This document shows positions 29,870 to 37,606 of a stretch of DNA of 64,000 nucleotides, piece after piece. The notes under the pieces were generated by a model. It saw only the letters and a list, made by a program, of their open reading frames with translations. It was not told the DNA's origin and searched no databases. The stretch spans positions 8,285-72,284 of the forward strand of contig NZ_JASLAW010000251.1 in NCBI RefSeq assembly GCF_030147005.1, in the 5' to 3' direction. How positions within the stretch are numbered: position 1 is the first letter of the stretch; each line of letters opens with the position of its first letter. The stretch comes from Pseudomonas sp. GTDB lineage: Bacteria; Pseudomonadota; Gammaproteobacteria; Pseudomonadales; Pseudomonadaceae. The translations under genes were made by a program, and so were the position numbers.

Positions 29870-29896
29870 TAGACGCGCGTGCGCGTAAGTTATTCC
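29870..29896 (-). promoter_or_regulatory. ECF-type promoter of the sigma/anti-sigma operon
   Basis: On the minus strand GGAATAA (29896-29890) is followed after 14 bp by CGTCTA (29875-29870), 28 bp before the sigma gene start. The same two boxes with the same 14-bp spacing precede the SrpA-type catalase gene, which makes autoregulation likely. Confidence 0.7.
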
Positions 29897-30033
29897 TTAT
29901 TCGATCGAAAGATTTTTAGCCGTTCGAGTGGGATGAGTCTGTTTGAATGTGATTCTGTAATCCCAGGCGTTGCGCTCCATCCACCCTTGTACCTGTCGGC
30001 ACTGAGCCGGCAGCCAAACAATGAGGTGTGTTC

Positions 30034-31641
30034 ATGACGTTGTCACCGATGGATAAACGCTTTTTCTCTGGCGCGGCACTGACCCGCTTGTCTGCCTCAG
30101 AGCGAATCCTGTTCGAACAATGGGGGTGTGGTCCGTCGGCCCAACCGGCCTATGCCAATGTGCACCACGCGATCGAAGCGCAAGCGCGGCGAGCGCCCCA
30201 GGCAACGGCGGCGATCTGCGCGGGGCAGCGCATCAGTTATGAGCAGCTCAACCGCCAAGCCAACCGATTGGCGGTGCACTTGCTTGAACGGGGGGTCAAG
30301 CGCGGCGACACGGTGGGTTTGTTCGTCGAGCGATCGATTCCGATGCTGGTGGGGTTGCTGGCGGTGTTGAAGGTGGGCGCCGCGTATGTCCCGCAGGACG
30401 CCAGAATCGTGCCCACCCTGCAATTGGGCCAGGTGCTGGAAGCGTTGAGCAGCCCGTTGGTGCTGACCTTGTCGAACCTGCTCGAACGCCTGCCGGCTGA
30501 TGCGGTCCCGCGCAGTCTGTGCCTGGACACGTTCCTTGCACAAATGCCCTGGGTCCCCGAAGAAAGCGAGCAGGTGGGCGCCATGGCTGAACCCGATGAC
30601 CTGTGTTTCGTGCTGTTTACGTCCGGCACCACCGGACGCCCCAACGGTGTGTGCGTCAGCCATCGCAACGTGTGCAACATCTTGCTGACTTCGCCCGGGG
30701 GGATGGGCATGGCCCCCGGCGTTACCGTAGGGCAGGTTCTTAACATCGGCTTTGATATGGCAGCCTGGGAAATACTCGGGTGCCTGGCCCATGGCGCGAC
30801 CTTGCTGATTCGCGGCAAGGACATTGCGCAGACAGCCGCGCAGTGCAACGTCTTGATTGCGACGCCGTCGATACTGGCCACTCTCGATCCATTGCAGTGC
30901 CCAGACCTGAGCGTGGTCGCGGTGGCCGGAGAGCCTTGTGCTCAGACCCTTGCCGAGCGTTGGGCCGAGCATTGCGCCTTCTACAACGGATGCGGGCCGA
31001 CCGAGACCACGATCGTCAACACATTGCACCGCCACGTGCCAGGCACGCGGTTGACCATTGGCCGACCGACGCCCAATAACACAGTGTATGTGCTCGACGA
31101 TCAGGGGCGCGCCTGCGCTTTAGGCGAGACCGGAGAGATGTGGGCCGGCGGTGCAGGGGTGACTGCGGGCTACCTGAACAACGCAGTGTTGACCCAGGAA
31201 CGATACCGCCCTGACCCGTTTCTGGGGGGCGATGCTGTGATGTTCCGCACGCGGGACCTGGGGCGCTGGACCGCCGACGGCCAGCTCGAACACCTGGGAC
31301 GCGTCGATGACCAAGTCAAGGTTCGCGGGTTTCGCGTGGAGCTGGACGCGGTGAGCGCAGCCCTGGAAGCCGGCGCGGGGTGCACGCGGGCGGTCACGTT
31401 GAAAGTGGACGACCGTACCCTGGTCGCCTTTGTCTCGCCGGCCAGTGCCGACACGCAGGACTGCCGATCCGAGTGTCACCAGCGCCTGGCCTACTACTGC
31501 GTGCCGAAGTTCATCTACGCGCTGGAGGCGTTTCCCATGACCGCCAGGGGCAAGATCGACAAGGCCGCCTTGCTGCGACTGGCCGAGGACTATCAGGCAG
31601 CGACGCCGGCGGGCGCCACCAAGGAGCCTGGCCATGACTGA
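30034..31641 (+). CDS. Stand-alone NRPS-type adenylation domain protein
   Basis: The 535-residue protein begins MTLSPMDKRFFSGAAL after GAGGTG. All adenylation core motifs are visible: FTSGTTGRPNG (A3, from residue 195), NIGFDMAAWEIL (A4) with Asp241 at the position that binds the amino group of an amino-acid substrate, YNGCGPTETT (A5), GEMWAGGAGVTAGYLN (A6), FRTRDLGRW (A7), GRVDDQVKVRGFRVEL (A8) and ARGKIDKAAL (A10) with Lys507. It ends soon after A10, so there is no carrier or condensation domain. It probably adenylates an amino acid or related acid. Its 3' end overlaps the next gene by 8 bp; the two are translationally coupled. Confidence 0.88.
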   Translation: MTLSPMDKRFFSGAALTRLSASERILFEQWGCGPSAQPAYANVHHAIEAQARRAPQATAAICAGQRISYEQLNRQANRLAVHLLERGVKRGDTVGLFVERSIPMLVGLLAVLKVGAAYVPQDARIVPTLQLGQVLEALSSPLVLTLSNLLERLPADAVPRSLCLDTFLAQMPWVPEESEQVGAMAEPDDLCFVLFTSGTTGRPNGVCVSHRNVCNILLTSPGGMGMAPGVTVGQVLNIGFDMAAWEILGCLAHGATLLIRGKDIAQTAAQCNVLIATPSILATLDPLQCPDLSVVAVAGEPCAQTLAERWAEHCAFYNGCGPTETTIVNTLHRHVPGTRLTIGRPTPNNTVYVLDDQGRACALGETGEMWAGGAGVTAGYLNNAVLTQERYRPDPFLGGDAVMFRTRDLGRWTADGQLEHLGRVDDQVKVRGFRVELDAVSAALEAGAGCTRAVTLKVDDRTLVAFVSPASADTQDCRSECHQRLAYYCVPKFIYALEAFPMTARGKIDKAALLRLAEDYQAATPAGATKEPGHD

Positions 31642-32929
31642 CGTATTGACCCGCGCCGTTTTGCCACCCAAGCCGGCACTATGGCGGCGCCTGACGTCAC
31701 TGCCTGTGTTTTCTTACTACAACCGCTTGGCGGCATTGGTGCTGATGGGGAACATCGCCGTGCTGCTGACCATGGACCTGCAGGCGATCACGCCAGCGAT
31801 GCTGTCGCACCTGGTGCTGATCAATCTGTCGATGGCCATTCTGATACGCCAGCAATACGTGATTAATGCGCTGTTCTGGCTGGCCACGCGGGTTCCGCTG
31901 TATTGGCCGCTGTGGGTGCGCCGCCGAGCGGCCAAAGTGTTCCATTTCGGAGGGCTGCACAGCGGCGCGGCCCTGGCGGCTACTGCCTGGTTTGCAGCGT
32001 TGGTGTGTGTCCAGATGTCGAGCTTTGTGCAGCAACCGGGCAGCGTGTCGTCGACAGGGTTGTGGCTCAGCGTCGCGCTGCTCAGCCTGTTGTTGCTCAT
32101 GGTGGTGATGGCGTTCCCGCCGATTCGCAGTCGTTTTCACAATGGTTTCGAACGGGTTCATCGCTTTGCCGGTTGGAGCGCGTTGCTGTTGTTCTGGTGG
32201 CAAACAGTGCTGATGGCAACGCACGCCTCATCGAACCTGCTGCACAGTGGCGCGTTCTGGATGCTGGCACTGCTGACAGTGAGCATCCTGCTGCCGTGGT
32301 TGCGGTTGCGCAAAGTGGCCGTTGAACATGCGCGGCCTTCCGGGCATGCGGTGGTAACGCGCCTGAGCCACACCACGCCGTTCGCCGGTTCGTCCACGGC
32401 GATCAGCCGCAACCCGCTGCTTGAATGGCACTCCTTTGCGAATATCCCAGCGCCGGGCGAGGCGGGCTTTCGTCTGATCATCTCCCGCGCGGGGGATTGG
32501 ACCGGACGGTTTATCGAGGACTTGCCCAGCCATGTCTGGGTAAAGGGCATCACCACCGCTGGCGTGGCCAACGTGGAAACCCTGTTCAAATCTGTGGTGT
32601 ACATCGCCACCGGCAGCGGCATTGGCCCGGTCATGCCGCACTTGCTGGCCGCGCAGGTGCCGATTCACTTGATCTGGTCCACCCGCAGTCCGAGGCAAAC
32701 CTACGGTGATGAATTGGTCGACGAAATTCTGCGCGTCCAGCCCACCGCGTTGATCTGGGACACCGATAAACAAGGGAAGCCCGACCTGGTGCAGTTGGCC
32801 TACGGCGCGGTGCGCACCTTTGACGCCGAAGCCGTGATCTGCATTGCCAACCAGGCGCTGACTCAGCGCGTGGTGCAAGCGCTCGAGGCCCAGGCAATAC
32901 CCGCCTATGGCGCAATCTGGGACTCCTGA
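31634..32929 (+). CDS. Polytopic membrane flavoprotein with ferredoxin-reductase-like C-terminus
   Basis: The 431-residue protein has about six membrane segments (near 33-50, 55-72, 107-127, 143-161, 180-196 and 205-222), with histidines at 104, 109, 176, 197 and 204 that could ligate heme. The C-terminal part (about 255-431) is cytosolic and reductase-like: EWHSFANIP in the place of a flavin-binding motif and IATGSGIGPVMPHLLA as the nicotinamide-binding stretch. It resembles membrane flavoproteins of the fungal TmpA type, which I recall being fused to adenylate-forming domains; here the two are separate genes. It likely passes electrons across or within the membrane to an adenylated or bound product. 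Function unproven. Confidence 0.75.
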   Translation: MTDVLTRAVLPPKPALWRRLTSLPVFSYYNRLAALVLMGNIAVLLTMDLQAITPAMLSHLVLINLSMAILIRQQYVINALFWLATRVPLYWPLWVRRRAAKVFHFGGLHSGAALAATAWFAALVCVQMSSFVQQPGSVSSTGLWLSVALLSLLLLMVVMAFPPIRSRFHNGFERVHRFAGWSALLLFWWQTVLMATHASSNLLHSGAFWMLALLTVSILLPWLRLRKVAVEHARPSGHAVVTRLSHTTPFAGSSTAISRNPLLEWHSFANIPAPGEAGFRLIISRAGDWTGRFIEDLPSHVWVKGITTAGVANVETLFKSVVYIATGSGIGPVMPHLLAAQVPIHLIWSTRSPRQTYGDELVDEILRVQPTALIWDTDKQGKPDLVQLAYGAVRTFDAEAVICIANQALTQRVVQALEAQAIPAYGAIWDS

Positions 32930-32971
32930 AACAGCGGTGTCTGCAATTAATCTCAATCTGTCGAGGTGCTT

Positions 32972-33736
32972 ATGAATGTAACGCTGGAGCGTCATGGCCG
33001 GGTGGTTCTGGCCAGGCTTAACCGTATTGAAATGAGAAATGCGCTGAGTTCGGCGGTGATGGCCGAGTTGATCAGTAGCCTGGAGGCGCTCGACCAGAAT
33101 CCCCAGGTCGGCTGTTTTGTCATCACCGGTACTGCGCAGATGTTCGCGGCGGGCGCCGACATCAAGGAAATGAGCGGCAAGTCCTACCTGGACATGCTCA
33201 ATGAAGACTACTTCGTCGGTTGGGAGGCGTTTACACGCCTGCGCACACCAACGATCGCCGCAGTGGCCGGTTATGCGTACGGCGGAGGCTGCGAGCTGGC
33301 CATGATGTGCGACATGATTTTTGCCGCCGATACGGCGACCTTTGCGCAGCCGGAAATCAAGCTGGGCGTGATCCCGGGTATGGGCGCGACCCAGCGCTTG
33401 ACCGGGCTGATCGGCAAGGCCAAAGCCATGGACCTGATATTGACTGGCCGGCCGATGACGGCTCAGGAGGCCGAACGGGCAGGGTTGGTGTCACGCGTTT
33501 ACCCGGCGGCGAGCTTGCTGGACGAGACGCTGGCGGTGGCCGCGCAAATTGCCGGGTTTTCCCGAACCGCCACGCGGGCCGCGCGCGAGGCGGTGGACCA
33601 GGCCCTGGAGCTTGGCTTGCATGAGGGCGTGCGCCTGGAGCGCCGGTTGTTTCATGGGTTGTTTGCCACCCCGGATCAGCAGGAGGGCATGCAAGCCTTC
33701 CTCAATAAACGGCCGGCCTTGTTCAACCAGCGTTAG
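32972..33736 (+). CDS. Enoyl-CoA hydratase/isomerase family protein (crotonase)
   Basis: The 254-residue protein starts MNVTLERHGRVVLARLNRIE after GAGGTG, 42 bp after the membrane flavoprotein. Crotonase features: oxyanion-hole segments FAAGADIKEM (about 60-70) and AVAGYAYGGGCELAMMCD (about 95-112), and catalytic-region PEIKLGVIPGMGATQRL with a Glu at the usual second acid position. It is close in length and motifs to fatty-acid enoyl-CoA hydratases, so a hydration of a CoA- or otherwise activated enoyl substrate is expected. As the third gene of the cassette it probably acts on the product of the adenylation and redox steps. Confidence 0.9.
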   Translation: MNVTLERHGRVVLARLNRIEMRNALSSAVMAELISSLEALDQNPQVGCFVITGTAQMFAAGADIKEMSGKSYLDMLNEDYFVGWEAFTRLRTPTIAAVAGYAYGGGCELAMMCDMIFAADTATFAQPEIKLGVIPGMGATQRLTGLIGKAKAMDLILTGRPMTAQEAERAGLVSRVYPAASLLDETLAVAAQIAGFSRTATRAAREAVDQALELGLHEGVRLERRLFHGLFATPDQQEGMQAFLNKRPALFNQR

Positions 33737-33789
33737 CAGGATGTTTGGCCTGCATGTGCGCTTGCCATGAAAAAAACTACAGTAGAAGG

Positions 33790-33816
33790 AGAATAAACCT
33801 ACATGGGATTCGTCTC
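33790..33816 (+). promoter_or_regulatory. ECF-type promoter of the catalase/cytochrome operon
   Basis: AGAATAA (33790-33796) and CGTCTC (33811-33816) are spaced by 14 bp, matching the boxes before the ECF sigma gene at six of seven and five of six positions. It lies 42 bp before the catalase start codon. Confidence 0.65.
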
Positions 33817-33857
33817 ATGACACTTTTCCCCTGCGGCCACGTGCCCTGGAGCTTTTC

Positions 33858-34940
33858 ATGGTTGATCACTCACCACCGCCGCTTCCGCCTCTGAGTACCG
33901 CCAGCCTGCTCGCCAGGCTCGCGTGTATCGGTGCTGTGGTGGCGGTTGTCGCCGGTGCCTTTGCCTACGTCAACGGTACGCTCGACCCGCAGCGCCTGCG
34001 CCCGAAAACCCTGGTCAATGCCCTGGAAACCAATAACGGTGTGCACCCTGGCTTTCGGCGCAACCATGCCAAGGGTGTGTGCGTGGCCGGGTACTTCCAG
34101 AGCAGCCCCGAGGTGCGTGCCTACTCCAGCGCCCAGCTGTTCAACGAGGCGAAAACGCCGGTGATCGGGCGGTTCGCCTTGCCCAGCGGCAACCCGTATG
34201 CGCCGGACAGCAGTGTGCCTATCCGCAGTTTTGCCGTGCAATTCAGCCAGGCCAACGGCCAGCAGTGGCGCACCGGGATGAACAGCATGCCGGTGTTCCC
34301 GGTGGGCACGCCCGAGGCGTTCTACCAGTTGCTCAAGGCCGGCGCGCCGGACCCGGCCACCGGCAAGCCGAACCCGGCGAGCATGCCGGCGTTTTTTGCC
34401 GCGCACCCGGAGACTGCGGCGTTTTTGGCGTGGGTTAAAACCGCCAAGCCATCGGCCAGTTACGCGACTGAAACGTATAACGGCATCAACGCGTTTTACC
34501 TGGTGAGCGCCGACGGCAAGCGCCAGGCCGTGCGTTGGACCGTGGTGCCGCAGAGCCGGGACGCAGCCGGCGACACCGCGCCAGAGGGCGGCGACTTTCT
34601 GGAAAAAGACTTGGTGCAGCGTTTGGCGGCGGGGCCGCTGCAATGGCAATTGAACATGACGCTGGCCAACCCCGGCGATCCGCTGGATGACGCCAGCAAG
34701 ACCTGGACCGGTGAACACAAAGTGCTCAACGCCGGCACTCTGGTGTTGCAGAGCAGCCAGCCACAAGCCGAGGGTGATTGCCGCGATATCAATTTTGATC
34801 CACTGATTCTTCCCCGCGGTATCGAAGCCTCCAATGACCCGCTGCTGGCTGCACGCTCAGCCGCCTATGCCAGTTCTTACCTGCGCCGTGCCGGTGAAGT
34901 CGGCCCGTTGCACAGTGCCGCCCAGGAGTCGAAGCCATGA
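33858..34940 (+). CDS. SrpA-type catalase-related peroxidase
   Basis: The 360-residue protein has an N-terminal membrane segment or uncleaved signal (about 17-40), then a minimal catalase fold: NNGVHPGFRRNHAKGVCVAGYF carries the distal-side His region, RSFAVQF and AFFAAHPETAAFLAWV follow, and the proximal Tyr is probably in the RSAAYASSYLRR segment near the C-terminus. Length is about half of a true catalase, typical of the periplasmic catalase-related peroxidases. It is translationally coupled (ATGA) to a cytochrome b561, its probable electron donor. An ECF-type promoter lies upstream, linking it to the sigma pair 4 kb away. Confidence 0.87.
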   Translation: MVDHSPPPLPPLSTASLLARLACIGAVVAVVAGAFAYVNGTLDPQRLRPKTLVNALETNNGVHPGFRRNHAKGVCVAGYFQSSPEVRAYSSAQLFNEAKTPVIGRFALPSGNPYAPDSSVPIRSFAVQFSQANGQQWRTGMNSMPVFPVGTPEAFYQLLKAGAPDPATGKPNPASMPAFFAAHPETAAFLAWVKTAKPSASYATETYNGINAFYLVSADGKRQAVRWTVVPQSRDAAGDTAPEGGDFLEKDLVQRLAAGPLQWQLNMTLANPGDPLDDASKTWTGEHKVLNAGTLVLQSSQPQAEGDCRDINFDPLILPRGIEASNDPLLAARSAAYASSYLRRAGEVGPLHSAAQESKP

Positions 34941-35476
34941 ATGTTCAACCAAGGTTTTTCGCCCCGTTGGCGCGTTTGCTGCACTGGCTGATGGCGTTGA
35001 TGATCATCGCCATGCTGTTTATCGGCGCGGGTCTGGCGGCGTCGGTTTCCGAGCGCCATGAGTGGCTGATTCATCTGCACAAGCCGCTGGGGATCGCCAT
35101 TCTGGCGCTGGTTATCGTGCGTCTGGTGGTGCGTTTTTCCACGCGCCAACCGCCGCTGCCGGCTGACTTGCCGCTGTGGCAAGCGCTGGCGGCCAAGGCG
35201 TCTCACGTGGTGCTGTACGCGTTGATGCTGGTGCTGCCGCTGTTGGGTTGGGCCATGATTTCGGCCGCCGGTGACCCGGTGATGCTCAGCAGCTCCGTGC
35301 AACTGCCGGCATTGGTGTCGGCGAATGCGCCGTTGTTTGCGCTATTGCGCAAGGCCCACGGTTATCTCGCCTACCTGTTGTTTCTCACGGTACTGGTGCA
35401 CCTGGCGGCGGCGTTGTTCCACGGTTTGATCCGCCGCGATGGTGTCTTGCAAAGCATGACCGGCACCAAGCACTGA
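34937..35476 (+). CDS. Cytochrome b561, partner of the catalase-related peroxidase
   Basis: The 179-residue protein has four membrane segments (about 13-35, 50-67, 87-108 and 143-165) and histidines in LLHWLMA, HLHKPLG, KASHVVLYA and KAHGYLAYL / LVHLAAALFHG suitable for two b hemes. Its ATG overlaps the stop codon of the peroxidase gene. It is expected to carry electrons from quinol to the periplasmic peroxidase, an inference from the coupling and from the same pairing in other bacteria. Confidence 0.9.
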   Translation: MNVQPRFFAPLARLLHWLMALMIIAMLFIGAGLAASVSERHEWLIHLHKPLGIAILALVIVRLVVRFSTRQPPLPADLPLWQALAAKASHVVLYALMLVLPLLGWAMISAAGDPVMLSSSVQLPALVSANAPLFALLRKAHGYLAYLLFLTVLVHLAAALFHGLIRRDGVLQSMTGTKH

Positions 35477-35485
35477 TGGGCGTCA

Positions 35486-35505
35486 GTGGCGAGCTCGCTC
35501 GCCAC
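35486..35505. repeat. Single REP-like hairpin between convergent genes
   Basis: GTGGCGAGCTCGCTCGCCAC has 8-bp arms around CTCG. It sits between the stops of the cytochrome b561 gene and the carboxypeptidase gene and may terminate both transcripts. Confidence 0.6.
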
Positions 35506-35511
35506 ACGTGG

Positions 35512-36663
35512 TTAGCGCAAGAGGCCGACGATATCAGCGACGCTGCTCAATACGTCCTTGCCCAGCTGTTTGGAGCGCTCGCCCGACCAACCGGTTTGCG
35601 GATTGGGGGCGTCGTCGTTGTCCTTGAAGGGCATTTCCAGGGTCAGGGACAGGCAGTCATATTTCTCACCCACCGCGTTGCAGGCCAGGGTCATATTGGC
35701 TTCGCCGGGTAGATCGCGGGTGTAGCCGTGGGTGGTCTGGAAGTCACGGGTCAAGTGGCTCAAGTGGCTGCGGAAATGTTTTTCCAAGGCTTCGATACGC
35801 GGGCTGTAGCCGGGGTTGCCTTCGCAGGCGGCGGCGAAGACGTAAGGGATTTCTTCGTCGCCATGTATATCCAGGAACAGGTCGACGCCATATTTTTCCA
35901 TCTGCTGCTGAACGAACAGCACTTCCGGGCTGAGCTCCTCGCTGGCGCTCTGCCATGCGCGGTTGAGGTCCTGGCCCATGGCGTTGGTACGCAGGTGGCC
36001 ATGGAACGCGCCGTCGGGGTTCATGTTCGGTACCAGGTACAGATCGGCCAACGCCAGGAGCTTTTTCAACTCGGCATCGCCGTCCTGCTGCAGGCGTTCG
36101 ATGACGCCTTCCATAAACCATTCGGCCATATGCTCGCCGGGATGCTGCTGGGCGATGATCCACACCTTGCGGCGACCTTCGCCGCCTTTACCACGGCGCA
36201 GCAGCTGGATATCGCGACCCTCGACACTCTTACCGGTGGCCAATAGCTTGACGCCGGCGTACTTCAGAGCCTGCTCGATCAGCCAGTCATGACGTTCACG
36301 GCTATAGGGTTCGAAGTAGGCGAACCAGGCGTGTTTTTCCCGGGTCTGGAGGCTGATGTGCAGAATCTCGCCATCAAAGCGCGACGGCACGCGGAACCAA
36401 TTGACATGGTCATAGGACGCCACGGCGTTATAGCCGCTCCACGCATGCTTGTAAGACGACCGGCCCGCGTTGCTCAGGCGAAACGTGTGGGTGTGGCCCA
36501 CATGCATGCCTTCGGCCTTGAAGTGAAACCACTGGTAGTGTTGGCTGCGAGTGTCGGGGTTGATCGCCAGCAACAGCTGGTACGCATCGCTGGCATCCAG
36601 AACCTGGATATTGCCGCTGTCGAAATCAGTGCTGATCTTGATGGAAGTCAAGGCCACGGTCAT
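35512..36663 (-). CDS. M14 metallocarboxypeptidase of the cytosolic carboxypeptidase (CCP/AGBL) type
   Basis: The 383-residue protein starts MTVALTSIKISTDFDSGNIQ; the open frame extends 23 codons further into the control region without support. An N-terminal beta-sandwich domain (about 1-125; GHTHTFRLSNAGRSSYKHAW) typical of CCPs precedes the M14 zinc domain. Zinc ligands are His174 and Glu177 in QQHPGEHMAEW and His267 in LDIHGDEE; the catalytic Glu is probably in LTLEMPFKD. Eukaryotic relatives trim glutamates from tubulin; the bacterial substrate is not known. No signal peptide, so cytosolic. The gene is alone; a Fur-like box lies about 126 bp upstream. Confidence 0.9.
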   Translation of the reverse strand: MTVALTSIKISTDFDSGNIQVLDASDAYQLLLAINPDTRSQHYQWFHFKAEGMHVGHTHTFRLSNAGRSSYKHAWSGYNAVASYDHVNWFRVPSRFDGEILHISLQTREKHAWFAYFEPYSRERHDWLIEQALKYAGVKLLATGKSVEGRDIQLLRRGKGGEGRRKVWIIAQQHPGEHMAEWFMEGVIERLQQDGDAELKKLLALADLYLVPNMNPDGAFHGHLRTNAMGQDLNRAWQSASEELSPEVLFVQQQMEKYGVDLFLDIHGDEEIPYVFAAACEGNPGYSPRIEALEKHFRSHLSHLTRDFQTTHGYTRDLPGEANMTLACNAVGEKYDCLSLTLEMPFKDNDDAPNPQTGWSGERSKQLGKDVLSSVADIVGLLR

Positions 36664-36788
36664 AGTCTGGCTGCCTGAATATGATGATGTGGCGGCTATC
36701 TTACACACGCGGCAGGCAATTTCTGGAAGCAAAATTGTTGCATGGGGGAGGGGGCGTCATCCGTGACGCCGCCGCAGCTTAGAATCTA

Positions 36789-36803
36789 TGAGATTGATTC
36801 TCA
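36789..36803. promoter_or_regulatory. Fur-like palindrome
   Basis: TGAGATTGATTCTCA has 5-bp perfect arms and fits the 7-1-7 Fur pattern TGATAATNATTATCA at most positions. It lies between the carboxypeptidase gene and the PrrF terminator. No promoter for a plus-strand gene is evident. The rest of 36664-36935 shows one GC-rich hairpin (GGCGTCA/TGACGCC near 36757-36774) and nothing else I can name. Confidence 0.35.
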
Positions 36804-36935
36804 AGTGCTAAATCGTGAAGATCCGGGCCAGAGCCTTGGTGCGGCTTTCTTTTCGCGATGGTCTTTTGCTACCATGCGCGCCATCAAGCAACACACAGTC
36901 TTCATTAGCCTGAAGCCATGCCAGGAAAAACTGGC

Positions 36936-37050
36936 AAAAAAAAGACCCGGCCAAAGAGCCGGGTCAAAAACCGTGATTAGCCTGATGAGGAGATATTCCA
37001 AGAGTCCGACCTAAGGTCTCTTGGTCTATCGACTGATCTCGCGATCAGCT
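36936..37050 (-). ncRNA. prrF: PrrF-type iron-responsive small RNA
   Basis: On the minus strand the region from about 37050 reads through a CTGATCGCGAGATCAG hairpin, then the unstructured core ATCTCCTCATCAGGCTAATC (36994-36975), which is the conserved target-pairing part of PrrF RNAs as I recall it, and ends in a GACCCGG/CCGGGTC terminator with a run of eight Us. Length is about 115 nt, close to known PrrF. A Fur box overlaps the promoter. In iron starvation PrrF RNAs repress mRNAs of iron-using proteins (sodB, sdh, acn and others). Here a single copy is present, not the tandem pair of P. aeruginosa; a second copy is expected elsewhere. Confidence 0.88.
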
Positions 37051-37055
37051 GGGTC

Positions 37056-37085
37056 CAATAATAATCATTATCATTTGCAAGTCAA
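37056..37085 (-). promoter_or_regulatory. Promoter and Fur box of prrF
   Basis: On the minus strand TTGACT (37085-37080) and ATTATT (37062-37057) are spaced by 17 bp. Between and over them lies GATAATGATTATTATT, a close match to the Fur consensus GATAATGATAATCATTATC, so iron-loaded Fur would block the polymerase. Confidence 0.8.
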
Positions 37086-37126
37086 ATGTTTTTATCCGCT
37101 CGATAGATTTTTTTCGCGCGCGTCCG

Positions 37127-37477
37127 TTATCCGTTTGCCTGAGCCTCTGGCGCTCGCAACGACCGCTCCACCATCGCTTTCGCCATATCGATCAAATACA
37201 CCACCGAAAATGCCAGGTCACGTTGATTGCCCTGATGGCTGCTCGCCGACTCGTACGCGGTTGCCGCAGCACTGCGCAGCAGGTCTGAGGCATGCACCAG
37301 TGCTTCTTCATGGCTGATGCCCGGCTTGATGGCGAACAAGGCCGCGTCTGCGGCCGGCCCAGACATATCTTCTTTCAAGTAATAGTCCAGCGCGCGCTGT
37401 GCGGCGCCGCTGCAGCGCATGTCATGCAGTTCAGTGTTTTCAGGTGTTTCAGGCAGGTGATGCGGGCTTGTCGTCAT
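37127..37477 (-). CDS. DUF6124-family small protein
   Basis: The 116-residue protein starts MTTSPHHLPETPENTELHDM and is helical with the segment ALDYYLKEDMSGPA and ASDLLRSAAATAYESASSHQ. This matches the DUF6124 family, which is common in fluorescent pseudomonads in several copies; function unknown. No signal or membrane segment. Its stop is close to the prrF promoter and it runs in the same direction as prrF; upstream lie the operators of the divergent repressor gene, which may control it too. Confidence 0.7.
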   Translation of the reverse strand: MTTSPHHLPETPENTELHDMRCSGAAQRALDYYLKEDMSGPAADAALFAIKPGISHEEALVHASDLLRSAAATAYESASSHQGNQRDLAFSVVYLIDMAKAMVERSLRAPEAQANG

Positions 37478-37523
37478 AGGGGGCGATACTCTGTGTGGGT
37501 GTCGGAAACCTCGTATCGATGAT

Positions 37524-37597
37524 AGTACGTATCGTATTTATGTCGTTTTATGGATTACTACAAACTGTTTATTGCCCCTGAAAATACGCAACGTATT
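37524..37597. promoter_or_regulatory. Two matching operators for the CI-like repressor
   Basis: AGTACG-TAT-CGTATT (37524-37538) and AATACG-CAA-CGTATT (37583-37597) share a 6-3-6 inverted-repeat pattern and are 59 bp apart centre to centre. They flank the divergent starts of the DUF6124 gene and the repressor gene. The second copy would be inside the repressor gene if translation began at 37550, which supports the start at 37607. Confidence 0.65.
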
Positions 37598-37606
37598 GTC
37601 AGCCCC

